The notes below the pieces were generated by a model that made no database searches, was not told the DNA's origin, and worked only from the letters and a program-made list of their open reading frames with translations. This document shows, one piece after another, positions 1-11,250 of a stretch of 64,000 bases of DNA (the first letter of the stretch is position 1; every line of letters begins with the position of its first letter). The position numbers and the translations under genes were made by a program. The stretch is from Diphasiastrum complanatum (lineage: Eukaryota > Streptophyta > Lycopodiopsida > Lycopodiales > Lycopodiaceae): NCBI GenBank assembly GCA_029204225.1, contig CM055107.1, positions 48,732,550-48,796,549 on the forward strand, read 5' to 3'.

Positions 1-860
1 TTTTCATTACATCAAATCACTCTTTGTTGCTACAGTTTCATTCACTACTTGAAGGAACATCATCAAACTTAAGGTAGTAATAAGGGCAATAAAAATTAAA
101 CAATCATCACTTGTAATTGCTTCTCTCTTTCCTTGTATTTGAGCCTTGATGGTTGTATTTGGGCTCTGTTACCATTTAAAATCAAAGATTATGAATCTCA
201 TTGGATACTAAATCATGAAAAAGCATCAAAGGTTTCACTTATATCTAATAGATGGAAAACTAGCACACAATCCAACCTATTTTGCATCTAATTGGCAAAG
301 GCTTTTGAACACCACAATAAAACTAGAAATAATTGATCTTCACATCCTGTCACACACGGGAAAGTATAATACTTGTTCAGATTTAGATCTATTCATTAGA
401 CACAAAAAATATCACATTTATCATTCATCAATTCCTCATTAAAGAGCAAACTTGCAAAAATCACCATCTCTGATAATCTCATGAAGTATGTACAAAATAG
501 ATCCCATCATCCATATCAAATGATCTCGGATATGAGAATTAGGTACAATGCCATTTGGGTGGACCCTAAACCCCTGGCTCTCAAAGCTTAGATCATACAT
601 AATTATCCTCTTGGTAGTTCGAGTCAATTGTCTTATAATAAGTAGGTGGCCGCCCTCATAAAAAATTCCAATCATCTAGGGAACACTATAATATAGTCAC
701 TTTAGAAAAATATTTATTTAACTAATTCCATTCATTATGAACATGCAAAAAAAAAAAACCTCATCAAAATATAATTCACTTTAGAAAAAAAATACATATT
801 GCCTAATCATAATATAATTTTACTTTTAGAAATATATTTATTTAACTAATTTCATGTCAT
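1..860. other. Gene-free AT-rich stretch
   Basis: I see no domain, RNA gene or repeat boundary here. The ORFs at 215-442 (plus) and 439-675 (minus) are short, lack recognisable motifs and look like chance frames in AT-rich DNA. Poly-A tracts are common towards the right. Confidence 0.5.
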
Positions 861-886
861 TATCAACATGCAAAAAACAAAAACAA

Positions 887-1215
887 AAAAAAAATGTGTG
901 GCTAATCCACGCATAAGATATCCATGCATGCATATCTTTAAACTTCCGGTCTCGTCCAGTGAACAAACTGAAATTTGCGTGGATAATCCATGCGTAGATT
1001 ATCCACGCCAAAACTGCTTTCCGGCGCCGCCAACCTTCCCTCCCAAACAGTTGCCAGAATTTTCAGAATTTAATTTTGCGTGGATTATCCACGCGTGGAT
1101 AAATCCACGCACATAAATTTTTCGGCACCGTGTCAAAAAAACACCGGTAGACTGGCCGAAGGCGTATTCAAAATTTGTTTGGCGTGGATAATCCACACAT
1201 GGATGTCCACACAAA
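887..1215. repeat. Word cluster 1: GCGTGGATWATCCACGC palindromes
   Basis: The sequence repeats variants of the self-complementary word GCGTGGATTATCCACGC or GCGTGGATAATCCACGC at about 901, 977-1012, 1078-1110 and 1182-1213. Often two copies abut, with the central GCGTGG shared. The DNA between copies is not repeated, so this is not a simple tandem repeat. The cluster lies just left of the copia RT remnant. A second cluster lies at 2913-3410. Confidence 0.75.
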
Positions 1216-1294
1216 CAAAATTTTGGAAAATCGACTAAGTGTCGGCGCGTGAATAAACACAGAGTTTCTAGTTGTGTCAAGAGACTTCCCACAA

Positions 1295-2385
1295 TCTTGG
1301 AAGAAGAAGATGAAGAAGACGTGCCACCAGATGATGCACATGAAGACGAAGGTCGAGAGGGTGAGTATGAGAGGACACCACCTATCCAGGAGCATAGGTG
1401 AAGGTACTTGCTGATCGGAGCAACAAAGGACAAACCGGTTGGAAGTAAGAGACATTACTTGGACACTCCTTGGGACACATGCCCTCCGCGAAGTGTATCA
1501 CCTGAGTCTAAGATACCAAAATGGTACGAAAAGATCATGAAGGACACAAGGCTAAATCAACCAGGATCTAGCACACAAAAAGAAGTGAGAAGATCATCGC
1601 GGGAAAGGAAGCCTCCCGATCACTAGCATGTGAACTATGCCCTAATAAGTGACATTTTAATGTGTCGAGAACCATCAACCTTTGATGAAGCAAAGGATCA
1701 CAAAGAGTGGGAAAGGGCAATGGAAGAGGAGACAAAGTCTATCTACCAGCATGGTACATGGGAGTTAGTTGATATACCACTTGGAAGAAACCCATTGACA
1801 ACAAATGGGTGTTTAGAACAGTTTCATGCAGATGGCACAATAGCAAAGCATAAGACATGCCTATTAGTGAAGGGCTATGAGCAAAACAAAGGAATTGACT
1901 GTGAAGAGACATTTGCTCCAGTGGCTAAGTGGACTATGCTACACCTTTATCATTGCCTTAGCATCTCATCTTGGGTGGAAGATCCATCAAATGCTTTCAA
2001 TTTTGGTACTTGTTTTTCATGGTTTGCAAGAATCAGGACACCGTTTATCTTTCTTCTACAGAAGCCGAATATAAAACGTTAAGTTCTATGACTCAGGAAG
2101 CTATTTGGCTGCGTAAGTTGTTGAGTGAGATAGGCATAAAATAGGTACATCCTACTATTATCTTCTACGATAGCCAAAGTGGAATATAGCTGGCTAAGAA
2201 TCTTGTCTTTCGCGTGAGAACAAAACATATTGAAGTGAAATATCACTTTGTGCATGAAAAGCTACAATCAGAAGATATAAGTATTACACATTGTTCTACG
2301 ATGTTACAAGTTTGTTGATGTATTTACGAAAGAGAAGTTTCAAACTTTTAGAGCTAAACTTGGCTTAGATTTGGTTATGTAAAAA
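1295..2385 (+). pseudogene. Ty1/copia remnant: INT-RT linker, RT start and RNase H, internally deleted
   Basis: The frame opens with an acidic linker (from about 1303) and the copia hallmark RRSSRERKPP (about 1586-1620), followed after a stop by the RT N-terminus: a W..A...E motif, then WELVDIP, K.CLLVKGYEQ and FAPVAKW (about 1630-1930). After IHQM (about 1997) the catalytic RT core is missing. The sequence jumps to the RNase H part, SWFAR (about 2018) then SSTEAEY (2052), with KHIEVKYHFVHE at about 2224. In-frame stops lie near 2142 and 2187. The deletion removes the YVDD palm, so no active polymerase could be made. Confidence 0.85.
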
Positions 2386-2416
2386 TCTTTTACTTATGAT
2401 ACTATCATGGGAGGTA

Positions 2417-2880
2417 TGTTCCATGAATAGAGTAAACCTTAAAATAAAAAGAAACGTTGGTCATTGAGGGGAGCGAGTTAAAATAGGGATGATCAACTTA
2501 TATAGTACTTTCTAATTTTCAATGGTACCATGTGTGCCCAGTTCTAGAACTATCTGGCCGTCTTTTTTTTACGAGCCCTTTGAGTGCTCTTAGGTAATTT
2601 TAACCTTGTACTTGCTAATGAGTGTGTATATACAGTTTATGGAGAGCTATTTCGTCTTGTCTTGTTGCACTTGGTGTTGTAATGTGGTGATTGATTCGGT
2701 CGGGTTTTAAATTGTATTCTCAACTTATAAATGGACTAAAAACCCTAAACATCATCAATATTCTCACTCACATTCATCCCCATCTCATCCTCACTCCCAT
2801 CCTTGCTCTCTTTTTCTCTCTCACACAAAAGAAAAAAGAAATCGACCTCTAGCTTAGGAGCGAACCACATTTTGGTTCAC
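2417..2880 (+). repeat. Possible 3' LTR of the copia remnant
   Basis: Directly after RNase H there is a purine-rich GGGAGG (2409-2414) that could be a polypurine tract, followed by TGTT at 2417, the usual LTR start. A TATA-like box lies at 2726-2732 with a CT-rich stretch downstream. The right end (CA) could not be fixed and no second LTR copy was found in the window, so this is inference from position. Confidence 0.35.
2725..2733 (+). promoter_or_regulatory. TATA-like box in putative LTR
   Basis: TTATAAATG lies about 310 bp into the putative LTR and is followed by a CT-rich, CA-rich stretch typical of plant LTR transcription starts. There is no experimental support. Confidence 0.3.
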
Positions 2881-2912
2881 GAACCAAATTTTTTTTTTTT
2901 GGCCAAAAAAAT

Positions 2913-3410
2913 TTGCGTGGATTATCCCACGCAAAATTCAGAAACTTAATCACATGGATACCGTGTGGATATAAAAAAAATTTATCCACGCGATATCCAC
3001 GACCCCAGCTCTCTGCATTTTGCGTGGATAAAAAAGTTTAGTGTGGATAATTTTGCCACGCGATATCCACTCGAAAGCCGAGCCTATTTAGTTTAGATCT
3101 TACTATGGCGTGGATAATCCATGCGTGGATTATCCACGCCAAAATAAAATTGCCATCTCCGACTCTGGGTTTTGGAGGTCTGGCCGGTTGCCGGTAGTCG
3201 AAGTGGATTATCCACGCAATTTGAATTTCACGACCTTCGGCCGATCTGTTGCCGAAAATGACACTTACGTGGAAGATCCATGTGTGGATAATCCACGTGA
3301 CCATATCCAGGCTTATATCAACGCCTATCCACGGCTATATCCATGCGAATTTTTTTTTGGCTGCGCCACCTCCTTTGTATTGTGCGTGGATATTTGTGTG
3401 GATATTTGCT
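2913..3410. repeat. Word cluster 2: GTGGATWATCCAC palindromes
   Basis: This is the same word as at 887-1215, at about 2914, 2949-3000, 3019-3070, 3109-3138 (two abutting copies), 3202, 3270-3297, 3325-3345 and 3383-3405. Half-words such as GATATCCACG and CGTGGATA are also present. Spacing is irregular and the intervening sequence is unique. The two clusters flank the copia remnant at 1295-2385 together with its putative LTR. Confidence 0.75.
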
Positions 3411-3479
3411 ACATGTGTTCTTGTGTTTAGAAGAAAAAACCCAACATATTCTTCCCTAAACCTATGACTTCACAACACT

Positions 3480-4440
3480 TTACACTAAAATTAATTTGGA
3501 AAATTTAAAGTTTTGTGTTAATAAGCTAATCCGAGATGTTTTTACCAATTATAAACTAAAGGACTGCCTATGATCTCAAAGTGATTGATGATTGATTCTA
3601 TGACAAGTCACATAGATTATACAATTTAAATGCAATACTTTTGAAGTGTAATGGATTGGTAACTATCACAACATATAAGAGTGACTTATGAGATAGACGC
3701 TTGGGTCATCTAAACCTTAGAAGCCTGAGATTGCTACACAAATTGAAAATGGTAATAGGTTTGCTTAGCCTCAAAAGGAGTTTATTTGCACACGATACGT
3801 ACTTGGCAAGTCACCATGACTTGTGGCTTTTGTGGACCAATGATGACAATGTCAATAGGTGGAGTGTTCTACTTCATGATGTCCATTGATGATTACTTAA
3901 GAAGAACATGGATCAACACCATCAAGGATAAAAATAAAGCATTTAAGTGCTTTAAAGACTTTAAAGCCATGGTAGAAAACCAAGCAAGTGCCAAATCAAG
4001 GAGGTGAGTATTGTTCTACTGCATTCGTTAACTTTTGCAAAGGGCATGGAATCAAGTAGCATTTTGCATAGGCTCATATACTTCAACAAAATGTAGTAGC
4101 GGAAAGAAGAATTGTACAATCGTAGAAGCCACTAGAGCCATGATGACACATATGGGAGTTGCAGATTTTTTTGGGGGGTGAAGTAGTATGCATAGCAATT
4201 TTCTTGCAGGCCAACAGTTGCCGTACAAAATCATACTCACGAGAAAGCATTTAGTGGGATAAAACCAAGAGTGGATGGTCTACGAAATTTTGAATGCGGA
4301 GTATATGTCCATATCCCTAAGAGTGAGAGGAGCAAAATGCAAGCAAAAGCATTCAAATGCATTTATACAGGCTATGATAAATAAACCAAGGAATATCATT
4401 GTTGTGATCTAGTGAGTCATGTGTGCTTGTGGAAAAAATG
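3480..4440 (+). pseudogene. Ty1/copia remnant: GAG-pre-integrase and integrase
   Basis: A pre-integrase motif RRLGHLNLRSL occurs at about 3692-3724. The integrase core start SIDDYLRRTWI is at about 3883-3915, followed by KDKNKAFKCFKDFKAMVENQ (to 3983). After frameshifts, a NRTIVE-like segment appears near 4110 and the C-terminal VYVHIPK.ERSKM and CIYTGYDK motifs at about 4300-4380. Several stops and frame changes show it is dead. Gag, protease and RT are missing here. Confidence 0.8.
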
Positions 4441-6205
4441 AATACAAGAATGCAAGCAAGCAATAAAAAATCAAGAAGAACTGAAAGATTTGCAGAGATA
4501 TATGAGTTCTTGGATCAAAATTCAAGAAGATTGCCAATGGTTAACGACACCAATGTTAGCAGATTTTGTTGGCTATGTGTTAGCCAACTTTCAGCCATTG
4601 CTTTGGTTCTTAGTTCTACTTGCTACACTATATTCTTGATTCCCAATCTTCTTGCAGTACGGCGGTAATGTGCCCCACCTGTCAGTTTGGCACATCTGCG
4701 ACCCTAATCTCAATCCAATTAATGGCAATGGAAGCTCAACTTGAATATATAATCTATCAAGACTTGTATATCTACTTCCTACAATTATGTTTCAGATCTT
4801 TCTTGAATTCTTACAATCTGTAGACTATTTCTATTCCTACTTTTATTCTTCTTGGGAGAGAATCTAATCTAATCAAGTAACAATGAACAAGGCTAAATCT
4901 ACTCCCACTGAAATCACAAGATAAACAATAACAACTAAATAAGAATTGCAAGATCCTACAAAGTGCTTATTACAACTATCACTCAACATTTATAATAAGA
5001 ACTCCTTAGGGAGTCAAGCACAAAGCAGCATCGGATCTGAGTCCCTGTGATCTGCCACTAAGCCTTGCACATCTACCTGCTGATACTAATCAATCAATAA
5101 CAACATTAAAGAGAAAGATATCAACAACACATTCATACCGATGTACTGAAACAAGAGCATGAATGGAAAGCATAGAAGAGAATGCAAAATAAAAGATCTT
5201 CAATTAAAAGTGCAATAACATTCTAGTACAAACGTATGCTCTCCAAAACTCATGGAGGGTGTCCCTATAAATACTTACAAGTGGGTGAACCACATTCTAT
5301 AAACTTTTGGGTTCCACCCGTCAACTTACACATTATTTGGAGGCCTCTTTCTTGAAAATATATCTAAAGATTGAGAGGGCCCAAATTACTAGCTCCCACA
5401 TGGTTATCCATCTTTTGGGAATTGCCATGGGGTTCACAAAAGATGCAACTCAGCCTAGCACTAGTAATTCTCGTGTTTTTAAACTCGGCTCTCGACATCA
5501 TCTCCACTGGAAGCCCTTTTGAGTGATGAGGCACTGCATCGACCCCTCGGGGGCATGGCATCAACTAATAATGCCATGTGCCAAACCCAATCAAAAAGCA
5601 ATAGTAGTGAAACATAAGCCACAATCAAGAGCTGTACATAGCATTCATGTTCATACAACCATAAAAACACATCACAAATACAGCTCCATAGAATTATGAA
5701 TAGAATTGAAGGGAGGGAAGCAAATCAAATACAAAATGGGGATGAGATTCATGTAGATTGGGTACATGAGACCTAGCAAGCTCTATTTGCAAGGCTCACA
5801 TTCACAAAGAGGAGTCTAAGCTCTCTCATTTGCAAATGAGCCAAAAGATTCTCAAATAACTAAACTAAACGTAAGAATTATTCGGCCCTTGATTTCCAAA
5901 TAAGCTAGGTAAAAAATAGCCTTGAATTTTTTTGAATATTAAGTTACATTCATATGAGAATTGGATTATATTAGTGGGCAATCCAAAAAAACAATAATAC
6001 CTCAAAAATACAATTCTACATAGGTCATTTTGCATTTCAAATATTACCCCTTTAGCAAATGCCTATACATGCCAAAACATTTGCAGGTTACATGTAATAT
6101 CCGATAGCTTTCCACTTAGTCTAGTAAAATCAACTTAAAAAACTCTCAATTTTAGCTTAATTTAGCAAACTAAAAAATTGGCTAACAACATGTCAATTAG
6201 TTTAT
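4441..6205. other. Gene-free stretch
   Basis: No recognisable protein domain, RNA gene or repeat boundary was found. ORFs at 4423-4668, 5307-5522 and 5364-5564 lack motifs and overlap each other on opposite strands. CTATAAATA at about 5265 could be a decayed LTR promoter, but no LTR ends could be drawn. Confidence 0.45.
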
Positions 6206-6210
6206 GATGC

Positions 6211-6446
6211 TTAAGGTATGTTGTTATGTGCTAATACAAAACATACAATCTTAGGTGGGCATATGAACATCAATTACTTGTTGATAGTGTTGAAAAAAAT
6301 GACACACATTTGATTATGGCATAATGGAAAACTGTCAACAATAGAGTTGTGATCTATTTTGAATGACACAAACATCAATTCAATTGTCCTAGACTCTGTG
6401 AGTTCCTAACCTTAGGATAAGAGGGGTTAGTGGACCATAATGTTTA
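6211..6446 (+). repeat. Dispersed repeat family A, copy 1
   Basis: About 235 bp that reappears, diverged, at 19135-19345. Shared stretches include AAGGTATGTTGTTA, GGCATATGAACAT, GATGACACACATTT-like, CAATTCAATTGTCCTA and GTGAGTTCCTAACCTTAGG. Same orientation in both copies. No coding potential was recognised. Family unknown. Confidence 0.7.
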
Positions 6447-6941
6447 TTTGTAGATGACTGGTTATCACTCTCATGGACTGTCATAAATAGATCCTTTTCA
6501 GCATCTCTTCGCGCTTATTTTAGCTTGGTGCAAATGACCAACTATGTCTTGCTCGCAACCTAGTTTCAACCTCCTATGCTCTCCACCTTAACTACTCCTC
6601 CAATGTTTTGCGTGCTTTGGTTACTATTGCCCACCATTCTATTGATGATGACTGTAAACACTTGGCTTCGCAACTCACGAGTCCAATTAGACACGGTCTA
6701 ACTGGCCTCCAAAGTGTCCCGGACTATTTTTGAGAGGAGAGAGCTAGTTGGTGGCTTCATAATTCGTGTTGTGTCTTGGTTTTCATCTCGAAGTGTGAGT
6801 ACGCACACCTAATTATAAAGATGAACCAGACGTCTTAGAGATTTCTAAGAAAAACACAATTGAGAGAAAACAGAATATTTCCCGCCATTGCCACACGAAT
6901 TAGGGCACCTTCCACATGGCAGATACGATCACGTTGCATGA
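6447..6941. other. No recognised gene upstream of the GH9 fragment
   Basis: I looked here for the missing 5' exons of the GH9 gene (the DAGD motif region) and did not find them. The stretch is ordinary non-coding sequence. Confidence 0.4.
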
Positions 6942-8518
6942 TCCAAAACGGTTCGCTGGGGTTCTGACTACTTGCTCAAGGCAGCTGCAACCCCCAACCA
7001 ACTGTGGGTGCAGGTGAGTACTATACCAGAGTTCTGCTAGCCATTAATTATAGGCTTCCAGTAAGTAGAGCATATATTCTACTGAATGCTGCATCGTTGC
7101 TATCGGTTGGAGGTTGTTCATTGGTTGGAACTTGGCAGGTAGGAGATGCGAATGCGGACCATCAGTGCTGGGAGAGGCCTGAAGAAATGGACACCCCAAG
7201 GACAGCATATCAAGTGAATGCGCAGAATCCTGGTTCTGAGGTTGCAGCCGAGACAGGTGCAGCTCTGGCTGCTGCCTCAATTGTATTCCGGAACGCAGAC
7301 CCCGCATACTCGAGCGAACTTCTTTCGGTCGCAAAGAATGTATCCTTATCATAACTTCATCTTCGTCTATTCGAAAGATTTGAATAAAGCTTTCTACACA
7401 GCAATCGCAGCTTGTTATGATTTGTTATTGAAACGTGCTTTAAGCGTCTAGACTCTTGTGAAGTGGTCATTATCGGTTTTCCAATGCAGGTTTTTGCGTT
7501 CGCGGACCAGCACAGGGGTGTCTACAGAGATGCTTTGGGATTGGCCGTATCTCCATTCTACACATCTTATTCCGGCTATAAGGTACCTTTTCAATCACAT
7601 GTTTAATCTCCTTTTGGGAACTGCTTCAGTGATTCTGATAAGATTTGCTGTTATTATGCTCGCCAGGATGAATTGTTATGGGGTGCTGTATGGCTTTACA
7701 AGGCGTCAAGAGATAAAAGTTACATCAACAACATTGAAGTTGATTCGGAAGCTACCAGTCTTCTTGACTGGGACAACAAGTATTGCGGTGCTCAGGTCTT
7801 AATATCTAAGGTAAGAAGGGATAGCGAGAAAATCGTTGATTAGACGTTGACCTTTGATCCTCCCATGAAATTCTAAGTCAGATTTGATTCGGCTGGTTCA
7901 TGCAATCTTTAGTGCTGATATTGCTACGAGAACATGAGCGCGCAGTGGTATTGATTATTCCTTCACGATTATGGTTCAGATGTTTCTTTCTGGAATGGAC
8001 AAATTAAAATTCTGCAATTAGCATCTAAAGCTCGCGCAGATGATTGTATCTGCTCGTTCCTTCCAGACGTTCCAAACTTTCAAGCAACTAGAACTCCAGG
8101 TTTTAACAAAAATGCTTCAGTCTTTGCAAGATAAATCGCATATTACAAATAATATGATCTGAGAGGAAGAGAGAGAGCGAGAGAGAGAGAGATGGCCGGC
8201 TTGGTGCAGGTGGTTTGTTGTATCACGACAGCTCAGACAACCTGCAGTATGTTACAAATGCAGCTTTTGTGATGCTAACATATTCAGATTACCTAGCTAA
8301 AGCATCAGATACAGTTTCTTACGGGGGCACATCAGTGACGCCAAACAGACTTGCTGCTTTTGCACGACGCCAGGTAAAGCTCTTCTTGCATATATAAAGA
8401 AAGACCCATATGTGCTATTTCTAGCTTCTCTGTATCAGAACCATACATGATACATTCTTGTGTGATCATGACGTAGGTTGACTATATTCTCGGGGAATAT
8501 AGATCTGTTAGATCTTAG
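6942..8518 (+). pseudogene. Truncated GH9 endo-1,4-beta-glucanase gene with introns
   Basis: Seven exon-like blocks match plant GH9 cellulases in order: about 6942-7013 ([11 protein letters not shown]), 7139-7339 ([12 protein letters not shown], then [17 protein letters not shown]), 7490-7582 (VFAFADQHRGVY), 7667-7810 (ELLWGAVWLYKAS), 7980-8099 (ADDCICSFLP), 8210-8373 (GGLLYHDSSDNLQYVTNAAF) and 8477-8518 (VDYILG, then a stop). Introns have GT/AG ends, and the phase across 8099/8210 joins as Gly-Gly. Known GH9 enzymes cleave beta-1,4-glucans in the cell wall. The N-terminal DAGD region and the C-terminal His/Asp/Glu catalytic region are absent. A TGA lies just upstream of the first block (6939-6941). 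A one-base deletion in an A-run near 8005 shifts frame inside the fifth block. It is therefore a dead or captured fragment, and because introns remain it was not retrocopied. Confidence 0.85.
8161..8193. repeat. GA-rich microsatellite in GH9 intron
   Basis: An imperfect (GA)n run sits in the intron between the fifth and sixth GH9 blocks, just before the acceptor CAG at 8207-8209. Confidence 0.8.
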
Positions 8519-8914
8519 ATTAGTTAAGTGTGAGCGATTTAGTATTCTGTGTGTCTAATTCCGACCTAGTGATAACATTCATATTTCATTGAATAGTTAG
8601 ATATAAAAGTGATTTCTAGGCCCTTGCAAACATGAAATCTCTGGAGGGCTAAAAATCACCTTTAGAATCAACTCTCCCATTTCGTTTAGAATTCAAATAG
8701 TTGGGGAGGTAGAAAGTAGTCAATAGCCAATGGAGCCAAATGCCCACTCTCCAGTAGGAATAGTAGCACCACTTTCATTCTTTATATTTAATCAAAGAAG
8801 GGTGGAGACTCTACCAATTTTGGCATTGATGTCCCTGCATCTCTTTCTTTTCCATCTCTCTCATTTTTTTTGCTATCTTAATGTTTGTGGAATTTGCTTG
8901 TTACTGCTATCTTT
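8519..8914. other. No recognised gene after GH9 truncation
   Basis: The expected GH9 C-terminal exons (the NP..MSY region and the DE catalytic motif) are not found in this stretch. The open frame from 8730 is without motifs and runs into the microsatellite. Confidence 0.45.
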
Positions 8915-8921
8915 GTGCGTG

Positions 8922-9011
<90 letters not shown>
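8915..9011. repeat. Compound microsatellite (GT)n(GA)n
   Basis: A GT run of about 40 bp passes directly into a GA run of about 57 bp. It generates spurious VCV and RER open frames. Confidence 0.95.
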
Positions 9012-9013
<2 letters not shown>

Positions 9014-9427
9014 AGCTTGATCATTGGAGATTTAGTGTTAATGAATGTTCGAGATTAGATTATCATCATAGACTTGCCTAGCACATTATGAATAGACATT
9101 TCTCCTTTGGGATCGAACTAGCACATGACATTAAAGAAAAAACTATTTCCTATCTTATTTGCATCGTCTTTGCTTCGTAATAGGGTGGTCGCAAAAAATA
9201 TCATATAGATTTTCATGTCTATTTTGTAAGTCACCGACTTATAAGCTCAATTTGACTTTTATGGCGTTCAATTTTTTGGTTTTGTATGTTTACACTATCT
9301 AGTATGTGGGCTTATTTATTTAGATTTTAGTCTCAATTTTGTTGATTTTTGTAAAAATCGGTGGTAAGATGCTCCCCCACTTAAGATGAGTATGAGTACA
9401 CATATCGAAATATAAACAATATCTCTT
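9012..9427. other. Gene-free stretch
   Basis: No domain or repeat recognised. Confidence 0.4.
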
Positions 9428-9610
9428 CGAATTATTGGAGGGTCTAGGGGTTAGAATCGATTGGGATGGTTTTGAGGTAAGGTGCTCGAAGAAGTTCCAA
9501 CTTTATTACATTCATGTACTCTGTCTCTCGCTCTCATCACATTTCACTGTCTTCATAAACTCACTATGCCATGTTTGTTGTATACAGGCACCACAATCCC
9601 CAATCTAAAA
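9428..9610 (+). repeat. Dispersed repeat family B, copy 1
   Basis: This resembles 39830-40002 in the same orientation. Shared landmarks are CGAATTATTGGAG, ATTGGGAT, TTTTGAGGTA, ACATTCATGT, CTCTCATCACATTTC and a terminal CAGG followed by CAC/CAG and CCCAA. Function unknown. One copy lies about 1 kb from the GH9 fragment and the other about 1.8 kb from the GDSL fragment. Confidence 0.6.
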
Positions 9611-11250
9611 ACAAGTTTCAAAGTCTAGTGCCGGTGGCCAGAAGTCTGAAAATGACTCACCTAGATTGCGTTTTTATTTTTGATACATATGGATTTATCA
9701 CTTCGGTATATATGACAGTCATTTTGATCAAATTAAGTATTGCATAAAATATAACTCTAGCTTTTCTAATTTTTTATTAACACCCAAAAGGGGATTGGAT
9801 GGAGTCGTAGTTTAGGGCATAATCGAGCTAGTATGTGGTTTCATTCTATTGTATTTTGTCTTTTAGAAATTGGTGCAACCCATAATAGACTTTCAAGTTA
9901 CCACATATATGGACCTAAAAGTAACCATAAATGATGGCACTTGGAATATCCATATAAATGGACCCCTTAACTTTGAAAATGCACAATGTCTACAGGCATG
10001 ATGTGTCATTGTCTATTTGGAGGTCACAGTTTCAAGGAATTTAATGAGGGATATATAGAAGTTTTTATTTTATTTTTCTTTGAGAAAACCTAAGTATTTA
10101 TCTCAAAAAGAATAAAAGCATTGTAGTGGTTGTAGCTGTTGATTACATGGTTTTTAAGTCTAGATTTTTGAATGATACATTGAGTGAGAAGGTTTTTATG
10201 AATCAACCAAATCATTTTGTTGTAGAGGGGTATGAAGGCAAAGTTTGCAGATTGTGATCAAGTTCTCCTGGCTTAAAGAGAGCACTTTGTGTCTAGCATA
10301 GTCAAATTAATGAATGCTTTCAAAAAAAAAAAGTGTCTCATATAATGCAAATAAATCTAAATATGTGTTGAAATGTAATGATTTGTTGGCCTTGCCCTGC
10401 AAAGGCAATGCTATGTGTTGTAGTTGATCAATGGAGTTTAAAAGAAAGTCAACATAAAAATATGTGATGATGGTCTAAACTTTTAAGGCTTGGACTTTCG
10501 ATAAGGGATAAATCATCGTGCATTTGTTGCCATTTTGAATTTTAGGAAGGCAAGCATACAAAAAACATGCAAACCATGCATGATTGGACATTGTCAACGT
10601 ATCATTGGTGCATGTTTTATGAATTTGAGAGTGCAGTAGCCATTTGGGCGTAGGTAAGAATTGAGTCTTTACCCAAGAGAATGATGCGATGGTTGTGGGC
10701 TTGTTATTGAAGGGGCAATGGCAGCAGGACGAGATTGCTTTCCATCTTAGTCTCATGCATATGTTTTGTTATTCCCCAAAAAATAACATATTTGTGTCCC
10801 TACGAGATATTAGAGAAGAGGGAAAACACACATTTATTCTACTTTTGCTTGGTCTCAGAATATGTAGCCTTAGCCGCTCCACTTCTAAAGAGAATTAGTA
10901 GGTATCCTTGTGGTGGTGGATGACCGGGAAGAATAACCAAGAATTGAAATAAAACCAAAATGGTTTCAATACTACCTTGGACATGGACATTCTCGAGTGC
11001 CATACTTGTTTGGGACCCCTACATGCTCCAATTTACCAAGTATTTTTGTCTCTTTTATAGCATAATACCCTCTCTTATTGTTTCATGTAGTAGCAAAAAA
11101 GGTTATTGATCTTGTACACTCAAGTGTGGTTCTTTGTATTTGGTAGGTACTCTTTAATCTGAATCTTTGTTAGCTTTCTCTCTAGAGAAAGACAGTTAGC
11201 GCGTTGATTTTGTAAATGGTGGTAGCTTGAATTAGGATAGCTTTCTTTGG
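9611..11250. other. Gene-free stretch with a fragment of repeat family C
   Basis: No protein domain recognised. About 10375-10500 carries a short piece of repeat family C (ATGCTATGT, a GATCAATGGA-like segment, AAGAAAGTCAAC, GTCTAAACTTTTAAGGCTTGG). The ORFs at 10475-10756 and 10689-10923 overlap on opposite strands and carry no motif. Confidence 0.45.

Noticed and set aside
887-3410. CRISPR-like array
   Set aside because: The palindromic words are short, irregularly spaced and variable, and the context is plant retrotransposon DNA with introns nearby.
7044-7352. Minus-strand ORF of 102 aa
   Set aside because: Antisense shadow of the second GH9 exon block, which has clear family motifs on the plus strand.
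8730-9081. Open frames with VCVCV and RERER tails
   Set aside because: Produced by the GT/GA microsatellite.
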